A stretch of 10,000 nt of DNA, from NCBI RefSeq assembly GCF_964340395.1, contig NC_135571.1:13056046-13066045 (forward strand), written 5' to 3'. The notes below the pieces were generated by a model. It was not told the origin of the DNA. It ran no database searches and saw only the letters and a list, made by a program, of their open reading frames with translations. Positions 1-9,447 of the stretch are shown here, piece by piece. The position numbers and the translations under genes are program-made. Within the stretch, counting starts at the first letter, position 1; the number at the start of each line of letters is the position of its first letter. The DNA comes from Glandiceps talaboti. Lineage: Eukaryota; Hemichordata; Enteropneusta; Spengelidae.

Positions 1-1350
1 AGGCTAGGTAGTCTAATGTCGTAGACGAGATGAATTGAGATGCTAGGTAGTCTAATGTCGTAAGACTAGATGAGATGCTAGGTAGTCTAATGATGATGTA
101 AGACTAGATGAGAGGCTAGGTAGTCTAATGATGATGTAAAACTAGATGACAGGCTAGGTAGTCTAATGTCGTAAGACTAGATGAGAGGCTAGGTAGTCTA
201 ATGTCGTAGACGAGATGAATTGAGATGCTAGGTAGTCTAATGTCGTAAGACTAGATGAGATGCTAGGTAGTCTAATGTCGTAAGACGAGATGAATTGAGA
301 TGCTAGGTAGTCTAATGTCGTAAGACTAGATGAGATGCTAGGTAGTCTAATGATGATGTAAGACTAGATGACAGGCTAGGTAGTCTAATGTCGTAAGACG
401 AGATGAACTGAGATGCTAGGTAGTCTAATGTCGTAAGACTAGATGAGATGCTAGGTAGTCCAATGATGATGTAAGACTAGATGAGAGGCTAGGTAGTCTA
501 ATGTCGTAAGACGAGATGAATTGAGATGCTAGGTAGTCTAAGGATGATGTAAGACTAGATGAGATGCTAGGTAGTCTAATGATGATGTAAGACTAGATGA
601 GAGGCTACGTAGTCTAATGATGATGTAAAACTAGATGAGATGCTAGGTAGTCCAATGATGATGTAAGACTAGATGAGAGGCTAGGCAGTCTAATGACGAT
701 GTAAGACTAGATGAGATGCTAGGCAGTCTAATGATGAGGTAAGACTAGATGAGATGCTAGGTAGTCTAATGATGATGTAAGACTAGATGAGAGGCCAGGT
801 AGTCTAATGATGAGGTAAGACTAGATGAGATGCTAGGTAGTCTAATGATGATGTAAGACTAGATGAGAGGCTAGGTAGTCTAATGATGTAAGACTAGATG
901 AGAGGCTAGGTAGTCTAATGATGATGTAAGACTAGATGAGGGGCTAGGTAGTCTAATGATGAGGTAAGACTAGATGAGATGCTAGGTAGTCTAATGATGA
1001 TGTAAGACTAGATGAGATGCTAGGTAGTCTAATGATGATGTAAGACTAGATGAGAGGCTAGGTAGTCTAATGAAGATGTAAGACTAGATGAGAGGCTAGG
1101 TAGTCTAATGATGATGTAAGACTAGATGAGATGCTAGGCAGTCTAATGGTGATGTAAGACTAGATGAGAGGCTAGATAGTCTAATGATGATGTAAAACTA
1201 GATTAGAGGCTAGGTGGTCTAATGATGATGTAAGACAAGATGAGAGGCTAGGTAGTCTAATGATGATGTAAGACTAGATGAGAGGCTAGGTAGTCTAATG
1301 ATGATGTAAGACTAGATGAGAGGCTAGGTGGTCAAATGTCGTAAGACGAG
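1..1350. repeat. Tandem satellite array, 35-40 bp units with 113-bp higher-order period
   Basis: About 36 head-to-tail units begin with GCTAGGTAGTCTAATG. Three unit forms are visible: A (35 bp, TGTCGTAAGACTAGATGAGA core), B (38 bp, TGATGATGTAAGACTAGATG core) and C (39-40 bp, with GACGAGATGAATTGAGAT). Units 1-14 (to about 528) mix the forms, and the order C-A-B recurs at 262, 375 and 488, exactly 113 bp apart. From about 528 to 1320 nearly all units are form B with scattered substitutions. The last unit decays near 1350, and the array continues beyond the left edge. TAGTCT and AGACTA in forms A and B form a 6-bp inverted pair within each unit. No reading frame is conserved. Confidence 0.97.
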
Positions 1351-1466
1351 ATTGATAAACGATAGTTGACATACTAATATGAGTCTATATTATAAACTAT
1401 ATATTATTTAGGGGCGACGTCAAAAGATCGATGTTTACAAAAAAAACTTAATAGCATGCCAAATAA

Positions 1467-1676
1467 AAAAATGACCGACAGTCATTAGCCGAGTTCATGT
1501 CCCAGGAGGTCGAGTCGAAACAATCTATTTTGAAATATTTTTCAGTTAAACAACAATCATCCGATCAAAGTGTTGCTGATGAGCCTACACCCAGTCACGA
1601 AAGGTCTCTCATTTTCAAATGCCGCAGGACAAAGTACATGCCCAAAAGCTACGAATACCAGTGGTGTTCGTTTTGA
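1467..1676 (+). pseudogene. Short ORF, possible N-terminal relic of a DNA transposase
   Basis: The frame is open from 1467, with a first ATG at 1497, and ends at TGA 1674-1676. From the ATG it gives 59 residues. Near the start is a stretch reading SKQSILKYFSVKQ, followed by a Ser/Asp-rich linker and a basic KCRRTKY segment. A Q..I/L..YF-type motif near the N-terminus followed by a polar linker is often seen in hAT-like and other zinc-finger transposases, where it may act like a PCNA-binding box. That resemblance is by eye only. A second open stretch in another frame (1690-1779, ending SFRYFNY) could be a separated piece of the same relic or chance. No DDE residues, zinc finger or terminal repeats are visible. 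Confidence 0.22.
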
Positions 1677-1959
1677 TAAATCACGATAGCATACGTTTAA
1701 TACTGAGAGCAGACTGCAATTGATTCGGAGTTTTCTTGCTGATTTAGAGCCTCAATCCTTCAGATATTTTAACTATTGATGTTGTCATTGCCCCATCTTG
1801 TTGTGTTCTGTTAGTTTTTAATAAAAGTATTTTTCAGAGTTAAAATGTTTTCTGTTTTTATTTATAATTCAGTAGTATATTGGTACGTTGTTTGAAAGTG
1901 GAAGTATACAGTATGAGTCTGAAACGATTTTCGATTTTAGGTCAGTTAAGTTAGATGGC

Positions 1960-1972
1960 GGGGGGGGGGGGG
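1960..1972 (+). repeat. Poly-G run (G13)
   Basis: Thirteen uninterrupted G follow GGC at 1957-1959. This is a mononucleotide run, prone to length error in sequencing. Confidence 0.95.
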
Positions 1973-2539
1973 TTCTGGGACCTAACTTAAGCAATTATTA
2001 AAGTTAGATATATTATATTGAACTTTTGATGTTGCCCCTTACCATGTAAATGTTCGCTGGGAATACATAGTAGTTATACAAATTTGAAATACGAATACTG
2101 ATTTATCAATGCAGGCCTATATGTTGTATGACACCATTATGTGATCAAATTCAGTTAATGTAATTGGATAGCTTTGAGAGTAATAACTGAAATGAGCTGA
2201 GTTCATCCTGTTCCATTTGTAATCAATACCGTATTATTCGTCGTAATTCATACTACGAATCCATACAAGTCCTAAATGATGCAGGGCATACTATATGCAT
2301 AAATTCTTTCATTTTTGATTGTCACAATCGTGTGTAATAAAAGCACATTTATTTAAATTACTTGTGTCAATCTCATTTATAGTGTGTCTATATCCCTTCT
2401 GTATTTCGTTTTCGTTTCCGTGACGTATTCCTTTGTTGTTGTGTCCACAAATATTCATTTCTATCTCTAATCACCTGGTTCCATCTGTTAACATCTCCTC
2501 ATCCAATCACTTTCTTCTTTTCTATCACATGACTTTTCC

Positions 2540-2546
2540 TATATAA
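2540..2546 (+). promoter_or_regulatory. TATA-like box ahead of signal-peptide exon
   Basis: TATATAA starts 35 bases before the ATG at 2575. A start site 25-30 bases downstream would leave a 5' leader of only a few bases, so either the leader is very short or the ATG exon is preceded by a 5' UTR intron (GTTACAG at 2566-2572 could act as an acceptor). An ACTTTT...TATA-type stretch also precedes the second exon copy, so this flank seems to have been duplicated too. Confidence 0.35.
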
Positions 2547-2574
2547 TTAAGTGCGACTGGTTAGTGTTACAGAA

Positions 2575-2635
2575 ATGCAGACCTGGCCAGCAAGCACGGC
2601 TATACTACTACTAGTATCTCTAAGTATACTTTCAG
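2575..2635 (+). CDS. First coding exon of an unidentified secreted or membrane protein (signal peptide)
   Basis: ATG at 2575 with A at -3 opens a 20-codon frame, MQTWPASTAILLLVSLSILS, then a single G before the donor CAG|GTTAGT (GT at 2636-2637). The peptide has a short uncharged head, a hydrophobic core AILLLVSLSIL and a small-residue end, as expected of a secretory signal. The intron phase is 1, which is common after signal-peptide exons of extracellular proteins. No following plus-strand exon with a matching acceptor phase was recognised in the window. The next known gene runs the other way and ends at 4142, so this exon may be orphaned, or its gene may overlap or be broken. It ends in the same phase needed by the missing first exon of the minus-strand neurotrophin-like gene. 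The product is unknown. Confidence 0.55.
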
Positions 2636-2733
2636 GTTAGTTCAAAATTTATCTTTCAGTTATTGTGTCTTTTGTATTTGTATCTTTACTTTTAGTATAT
2701 TTATATAGTAGTAATATTTATTGTAAAACAGAA

Positions 2734-2784
2734 ATGCAGACGTGGCGAGCACGGCTATACTAGTATCTCTCTGTATACTTTCAG
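2734..2784 (+). pseudogene. Degenerate duplicate of the signal-peptide exon
   Basis: This is a tandem copy of the exon at 2575-2635, about 160 bp downstream. It shares ATGCAGAC.TGG, GAGCACGGCTATAC-like sequence, AGTATCTCT and GTATACTTTCAG. It is 51 bases against 61: about 4 bases are lost after the TGG codon and 6 in the CTACTA run. The 4-base loss shifts the frame, so the ATG reads into TAG after nine codons. The donor is also gone: TTTCAG is followed by ACATATG instead of GTTAGT. The remaining hydrophobic codons are still readable from GTG 2742, but without an ATG. A microsatellite begins 16 bases downstream and may mark or have disturbed the end of the duplication. Confidence 0.8.
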
Positions 2785-2799
2785 ACATATGTAATAAAG

Positions 2800-3021
<222 letters not shown>

Positions 3022-3732
3022 TGGTAAAATGTAAATTGTCTACTGCTGGAGTAAACAGTGCTCAATACATATGTATGTAGAGCTGGATAACTAACACAAT
3101 ATCAAGTAAGATACTCTGGAGCCGTTACACAGTGTTTCATATATATATGGTTTATATTAAAATCACACGCATACTACCAAGGATAATAGAACTGATTCAA
3201 CAGTTTACAATGAATTCTTTATTAAGAGTTGTTGAAAAAAATGAAATGTGAAAATAATACATTGTATATATTATATACAATAATCTGTACCACATTGACA
3301 CTTTCTAAGGTATTTTCTCATGTCATTAAATGATATCTGTCGAGTCCACATTTGGATAAAAAAAATTTGATTTATACTCTTCTTTCATCATATGCTCTAT
3401 CAATCCTTAATGCTTCCTTCCATAAACTGACGTAATTTGATGAAATAATTGGAAAGAAAACAAAAAATGGGGATCTGAACTCGTTTTAAATGTTGTAAAT
3501 ATGGCCCATGGAACACTAAACAGATCGTCAGTAAATTTAGTTCACATTTATAAAAATATAGTCTCGCATGCAATTAGTATGGCATGGACTGGCTAGGTTT
3601 TTCCATTCGAAGCAATACATCGATGTATATTTATAGATCTAAACACAGAGTGTAATCGACTCTATTCTGAAAACATAAATGTTCAAACACAAATTATTGT
3701 TTCTTCAACTCAAAAGTATATACTTCATTGAC

Positions 3733-3764
3733 TGTTTGTTTGTTTGTTTGTTTATTTGTTTGTT
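3733..3764. repeat. (TTTG)n short tandem repeat
   Basis: About eight TTTG units with one TTTA variant at 3751-3754. It sits downstream of the minus-strand gene. Confidence 0.9.
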
Positions 3765-3942
3765 CATTGTTATTTAAAATATTTAGTTTGCTTCGAAAAG
3801 CATATATAGAGTAGTTATAAAGTGTATGTACTAAAGTATTACATCGGGTGAAGTATTTGGTCACCGATGTACACATTAGGGTGTCATTCATAATCAAAAA
3901 CTGTAAGACAAATTTTAAATTAAAATTAAATGTCTCTAAGAG

Positions 3943-3948
3943 TTTAAT
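3943..3948 (-). terminator. Candidate poly(A) signal, ATTAAA on minus strand
   Basis: This is the first canonical-like hexamer after the stop codon of the minus-strand gene, about 195 bases downstream. No clear GT-rich downstream element follows, so transcript data would be needed to choose it over AATAAA at 3751-3756. Confidence 0.2.
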
Positions 3949-4141
3949 TTTATATGTTATTACTCATTATTATTGTAAGTGTCCGTTATTATGACTATCA
4001 GTGTCATTAAAATCATTTCATAAAACTCTACAATATCTAGAACGTTTTCTACGATTGTTGACAATCCTGTCCACAAGCGATTAGGCAAGACAACTGCATA
4101 CCTAATTTTCTGTTGTACAAAATAGAGTCCATGTAGTTGAG

Positions 4142-4274
4142 TTAGTTACTTTCTGATATCGCACAGCTGCAGCAAGTATTTATGCTAATCCAATCCCATT
4201 TATATTGGTTTTCTTCTTCCGACCAAGTATATGCAATGTTCCAAGAAGGTTTCTCTAGGCATTTGGAAGCAAAC
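4142..4274 (-). CDS. Neurotrophin-like gene, terminal exon with stop
   Basis: Acceptor TTCATTTTGCAG precedes 133 bases ending in TAA at 4142-4144. After the shared Met it encodes 43 residues: FASKC with cysteine 4, a loop rich in aromatic and acidic residues, the strand YKWDWISINT, and C-C-S-C with three cysteines where the family usually has two. The Cys4 to Cys5 spacing of 30 compares with 28 in NGF. The Trp before DW aligns with NGF Trp99; the position of NGF Arg103 is Ser. The frame is open upstream of the acceptor, so a longer open frame exists, but the splice join is supported by phase and by homology. Confidence 0.92.
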
Positions 4275-7200
4275 CTGCAAAATGAACAATAAACACACAA
4301 TTCAAAACCTAATGTCTGATAAAGATAGAACTTGTGTGTGTTTGTGAAAAGCAGTTGTCTGTAGAACTGAGCCATATGAGTGGTAGAAGAGTGGTATTTT
4401 CATCTTCACCTTCCAATTGATAGAAATTACTAATCAAAGACCATTGAATTCAAAGGGAAGGGGAACACCACTCCAGGAAACAAAGGTATTTTCTATGGAT
4501 TACAAGAACTTGCGATTTCAGAGAAACATCAAGTTGATCTTGTGCCTTTATAGGGTATCTTTGCTATGGGCTATTGTATGATGGGTGTCAGTAGAAATAA
4601 TATATTCATGGATGCCTAGTGACTATGAGATGATTTACGCCGAAGGGAATAAGCACTTAGCTTAGGAGTCATTAATATTCATTATACAATAATGAATATA
4701 CCGATTACATAACATGTTGTGTGATACTACATGTGCATAAACGCAGAATAGAAGTAGTTTAGAACGTTAACTCGTTCTGTTATTTCCCATGCATGAACAA
4801 AGAGTGGTCTTTAACTTTACTACCGAGCAATTACAATGTACTGTCAGTGACAAATAAGCAAGTCGTTTATTATCGAAACTCTGGCATAACCTAGTTTGAT
4901 ACATTGCATGCTCTCTTAAACTCTTTAACAGGACTGATGTATATCGAGCACACTGTAATGATAATTGTCGGCAAACAGTCATGTGACTAAGTGACATCTT
5001 GAGGGATGTATATCAGCTTGTAAACGTTAGTCTTAAAAGGGTTGTAAACTACATATCCCCATTTTTAGTAAAAGACAACATGTTATTATATTGATATAAA
5101 CAAGTTTGACTTGAATATTACTTACATTTCTGCTATACCAGTACATGCTTGTCCTGCGTTACGGCATCTGGTTACGTGGAAATACTGCTGTTCATAGAGA
5201 TTCACACGAATGCCTTCTCTTGTGATGCCGTTTTCAAGGCCTACCCATTCACTGGCGCTTCTACACACCTCCTGAAATGGAGCTCCTTGTTTTTTCTGGA
5301 GAAATATAACAGTTTTTAAACCATTATAAGGCAGGAATATTAATGCTGGATCACAATATATAGTCGACTTTCAAGAACTTTTTGTGACACTGGAGTAGTA
5401 AAACAATATGTTTGTCGGTTTCTTACCTTTCTAACCAAGCCGTTTTCTTCAATGGTATCTCTGTCAGCAGTGTCTATGACACTTGTATCAATCGATGGCT
5501 CTAGGCTAGGGAGGAAGTTCGGCTTCTGTGACGCGAACATAACACGATCAGCGTTTAGTGCAGGATGATCTTTCATGTGGCTATAGAACCCTTTAATTCT
5601 GTTCCTTATTTGTTTGGCTTGTCTTTGGGTTAAGCTGGTTTCTTCGTCTTTACCCATGTCACTAATAAGTCTATCAGCCAGATCTGCAAAGAAAGGTCAA
5701 AGGTCATAAATAAATCAGGTTGATACAACTCAAAGGTTGCTGTGAAACAAAATAGTTGTATAGTTACTATAAAGGTATATAGGATATACATGCTTCTATT
5801 GCGAAACACATTATCACACGCAAGTCAAGTTGAACGCGATAGAGCAAATGTATGGGATTTGTATTCTCTTCGTTTCACCACACAGCAACGAGTGTCTGTG
5901 CCATTGGTTTTGTGATGCTCGAAATATGAATCAAACTTTCATAGTCACCACTAGTCTTGCCGATATTTCATACATTGTATTCGCATAGATACATGTATAC
6001 TTATGTTATTCTCCAATTTTATTTCTTCACTCTCCTGAAAATACTCGTGACCAAAAGCTTTGTCATTGCGAGTCTTTGAAGTTTGAGTGGATGACTCGAG
6101 TCTTTGACTTGCAGTGACAAGGGACTGCATTTTTCTTGGCAGATCGATTATGAAATAACATCTAATGATTGCTTATTTTAATATTTATGCTACTATAGTA
6201 ATTAAAATATGATGTATATATGATAGGTAGAACTATTTAGTGGTTCATTTACAATATGTACCCAAAACATACATGTTATTTATGAAATGAAAACGCCACT
6301 CCAAGAAATGAAGGTAACTGCCGTAGACTACAATACGGGGAGGGCCTGCATCAAAGGGGTCATTTTTTCCTTTCAAAAAAGCAGATCACAACATTTTCGG
6401 TTAAGAGATCTGTTCGGAGCCTCCCCGTACGATTGCTACCCCCCCCCCCCCCCTCTACACTTTTTGCTTCGAACGTTTTGTCTTCATAGCTTAATTCGAG
6501 TGCCTAGTGAAGGAGAGGATCACAGACTGAAAACCTTGACGTCTTTATTTTGAACGCACGTATACAATTTCCCCTCATCTATGTTGAGTGACTTTAAGCT
6601 TAAGGTTGTAAACAGTAAGGGGAAATTTGAAAAGTCGAAACCGTTTGAATGCAATCGTTCAAGAATACAATCATACATCCTATTTACGATCATTTCATCT
6701 ACTCCCACTCACTTATAAGAGGTGTCATTTGTAATACTATACTTATAAAGCACATCATTATACATAAAATAAAAGTGAATTTATTTGTAATGGCATTTGG
6801 CGTTCTTCCTATTTATTACAAATGCAACTAAAGGTCGGTGCAATTAACCTTGTTTTTAGCCTAACTATTGGTAAACGTGACAATATTGACCTAAAATGTT
6901 ACCACATAGAGTACAGGCAAAGTTTGCATGGTTAGTGTTTTGTGTGGGGGCGTGAAAGACTTCCTGCCCAAGGCGATTCTTTTATCAAATATTTACTAAC
7001 TTTATATACATACTGTTGCGCAACAGGTTGTCTTTGTAGTAAGTACAATCACTTTCCGTCTGAGCATTTGCTCTTCTATCTACTTGGCATTTAAATAAAT
7101 GAGTGTCATATGACAGCTATAGAGCAGACTGAGTGTGTTAATAAGTAGTCAGTGTTCTTTAGTGAGCTATGGTAACATCGTTGATAAATGGGTTTTAGTA

Positions 7201-7311
7201 TAACAATTGTATTCAAGAAATACCAGAGGTCACATCTTAAATGAATAATCCTTATGTATATACAGATGCATATCTGTCAGTTACCAAGCAGTACGAAGCT
7301 ATACGTGTCAG

Positions 7312-7399
<88 letters not shown>

Positions 7400-9398
7400 T
7401 TTAGTCCCTAGGGGTCTGCTACCTTTGCTGACGGAGGGGAGATTTGGGAAATTTTAATGCGGAAAGGATGCCATTTTGAGATCGAAGGCGAGGGTGGGTG
7501 TGGGGGTGGGGGTTGTGGTGGCGCTGGATGTACTTTGATAATCTCTATTGGTAATTGTATCACAAGTGTTATGCTAAAATCTATGTGTTTGTAATGTTGG
7601 TGCTTTAATATGAGTGTTTGTCAGTCAGCATTTCTACCAGAGGGGTGGGGGTTTACCAGAGGGGGTGGGGGACGTCTCTCATATTCTACCGATAACTATG
7701 TTTATGTATACGTCCACTCCACGTGCGGTATCCTAATACCTTAAAAAGGAACTTAAATGGTTTCATTAAATGTTTTGTACATTAAAGCAAATAAGACTGT
7801 TCATTTCCCAGAATTCATTCATATATGTGTAATTAGTATATTACTTCTGATGATTAGGCAAAAACAAATAATTGTGTTTATGTTACCGATAACATGGCCT
7901 CAGAAAATAGGGTAGGATAGGTCGTGATTTTATTTGACTTCATTATATATTTTTAATTGTTTTAATTTTGAAAAATATTGCTTCGTCCCAAAAACAAAAC
8001 AAAATGCCTGTCAGAATACCCCCTCCCCCTTCTGTGACAGTTTAATGAAATGTGTACAGATATCGCTGGGGAAAGAAAACAGGCATACATGAAATTCAAG
8101 AAGACAAAGAATTTCTTATCTTTTGTGTAAAGGTTTAAACAAATGTTTAGGGTCGGACGCTTAAACTAGGATCGGTCACGTTTCGGACACAACGTTTTAG
8201 ATTACTTGGCCTCATGGCTGCAACTACAGGTTAGATATACAATGTACGCATATCAGCAAACACGACAGTTTTCAAATACTAGTAACATTTCTACTATCCA
8301 CTTATGTTTATTTCCATCAATTTGTCACTCTCGTAATCTCACTCAATTGGTCTTGACTACATTTAAGGAGGGATAGACAATGACGATGTCTGCCCTGCAT
8401 ATGTGTATTAAAAGCGTCGCATTTCTTTATGCACACCATTGATTAATTTTCACACTGTAGCGTTTTGTACCACGAACAGGTGTTTGCATCTTAAGAAGAA
8501 CCATTAAAAGATAGGGTATGTTGTTTCCTGCCAAAAACTAACATTGTGTAGTCTTTTTGATATGAATTAATATATCAACCACGTGATGTGTCACATGGTA
8601 CGAATGACAACCCCATACAATCCCTAACAATGTCAGTACCTTATCCCTCTATCCCTAACAATGTCAGAGCCTCATCCCTTTATCCCTAGTAATGATAGTA
8701 TCTATTCCATTAGGATCAACCCACCTTGTAAAATCAATTGCAACATGCCGTTATCCGTTCGAAGTGGATTGACGAATTGGAAGGACTCAGACTGGTCTTT
8801 CACATCATTTTCATCTGTAACATAAAATTTAAAAAATGTCAAGATTTCAAACTATTTACTCCTGTCCAAAACTAACAGTTCATCTGGTGTTTTATATACG
8901 TAACAGTAATTGTTTTAATAGTTCTTGACTTTTCATAAACTTGCCTCCTAATAGATTCAGTGAAGGCCGACCCTAATGGGTTGTCAGTGTTGATGCATGA
9001 GAAAACCGGAGAACTTGGTGAACACCGGCATTGTTCGGCAGTTAATACCAACGAAACTCTTCTTACTTACAACGCGGCAATTTGTAATGAAACCTTGACG
9101 AACGTGCGAATCCCGACCACAGTGGTAAGAGGCCAGTAGTTACAAAACTCGGTCACCTACAACCCCACGTATCAGATAAATTTATCATATAGAAAGTTTC
9201 CATCTATTTTATCCATTCTTAAACGTTTATTCTTCCTTTTAACAGAACTAGACATACAAATATAGAAGTGTCATGCATGAAATCATTATAAGATGTATTT
9301 CTTTTGGATGATATTGAACCACTCGAATATAATTAATGTCTTCATGCTCATCATACTTGTATCTTTAATATCTTTAAGAGAAGATAGTGTTATAGAGC

Positions 9399-9447
<49 letters not shown>

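Larger units (their letters stand above)
1351..2530. other. Non-coding AT-rich stretch with a possible transposon relic
   Basis: No gene longer than about 60 codons is seen here. The left part (about 1395-1850) has a somewhat different texture from the rest and contains a short open frame, treated separately, and an AATAAA at about 1820. A 13-base G run lies at 1960-1972. From about 1980 to 2530 the sequence is AT-rich without a recognisable exon, RNA gene or repeat. Confidence 0.6.
3022..4141. other. AT-rich 3' flank and probable 3' UTR of the minus-strand gene
   Basis: No exon was recognised on either strand. The part next to 4142 must include the 3' UTR of the neurotrophin-like gene, but its end cannot be fixed. 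Candidate minus-strand poly(A) signals are ATTAAA at 3943-3948 and AATAAA at 3751-3756, about 195 and 390 bases past the stop codon. The second lies inside a TTTG repeat, which weakens it. Short minus-strand open frames here have no coding character. Confidence 0.5.
5684..8724 (-). other. Large intron of the neurotrophin-like gene
   Basis: This 3041-base phase-1 intron separates two pro-region exons. It contains copy 2 of the dispersed repeat, a C15 run, (GT)40, two G-rich quadruplex-type clusters and a 31-bp tandem repeat next to the upstream donor. Open frames at 6287-6553, 6520-6708 and 6649-6831 show no domain, no convincing splice context and low-complexity tracts, so no nested gene is called. 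Confidence 0.75.

Noticed and set aside
1-1350. CRISPR-like array.
   Set aside because: Units are directly adjacent and nearly identical with no unique spacers, and the surroundings are eukaryotic; it is a satellite.
3694-3897. 67-codon minus-strand ORF with Gln-Thr-Asn-Lys repeats.
   Set aside because: The repeats come from the TTTG tract and the rest lies in AT-rich 3' flank with no coding character.
4767-4997. 76-codon minus-strand ORF in the mature-domain intron, ending with CNC and CSC motifs like an alternative last exon.
   Set aside because: The ATTACAG acceptor inside it is in phase 0 for this frame while the upstream exon ends in phase 2; joined in phase 2 it soon meets a stop. The Cys spacing does not match the knot.
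6287-6553. 88-codon plus-strand ORF with a Pro run.
   Set aside because: It starts in a dispersed repeat copy and passes through a C15 run; no domain or splice context.
6520-6831. Overlapping short ORFs on both strands in the large intron.
   Set aside because: Near the chance length limit for the region, with no domain, no splice borders and no agreement with flanking exon phases.
7254-7457. Plus-strand ORF with a long Cys-Val repeat.
   Set aside because: Produced by the (GT)40 tract.
9104-9160. Functional tRNA gene on the minus strand.
   Set aside because: The A- and B-box-like words are degenerate and no complete cloverleaf or anticodon arm could be drawn; a SINE head explains it better.
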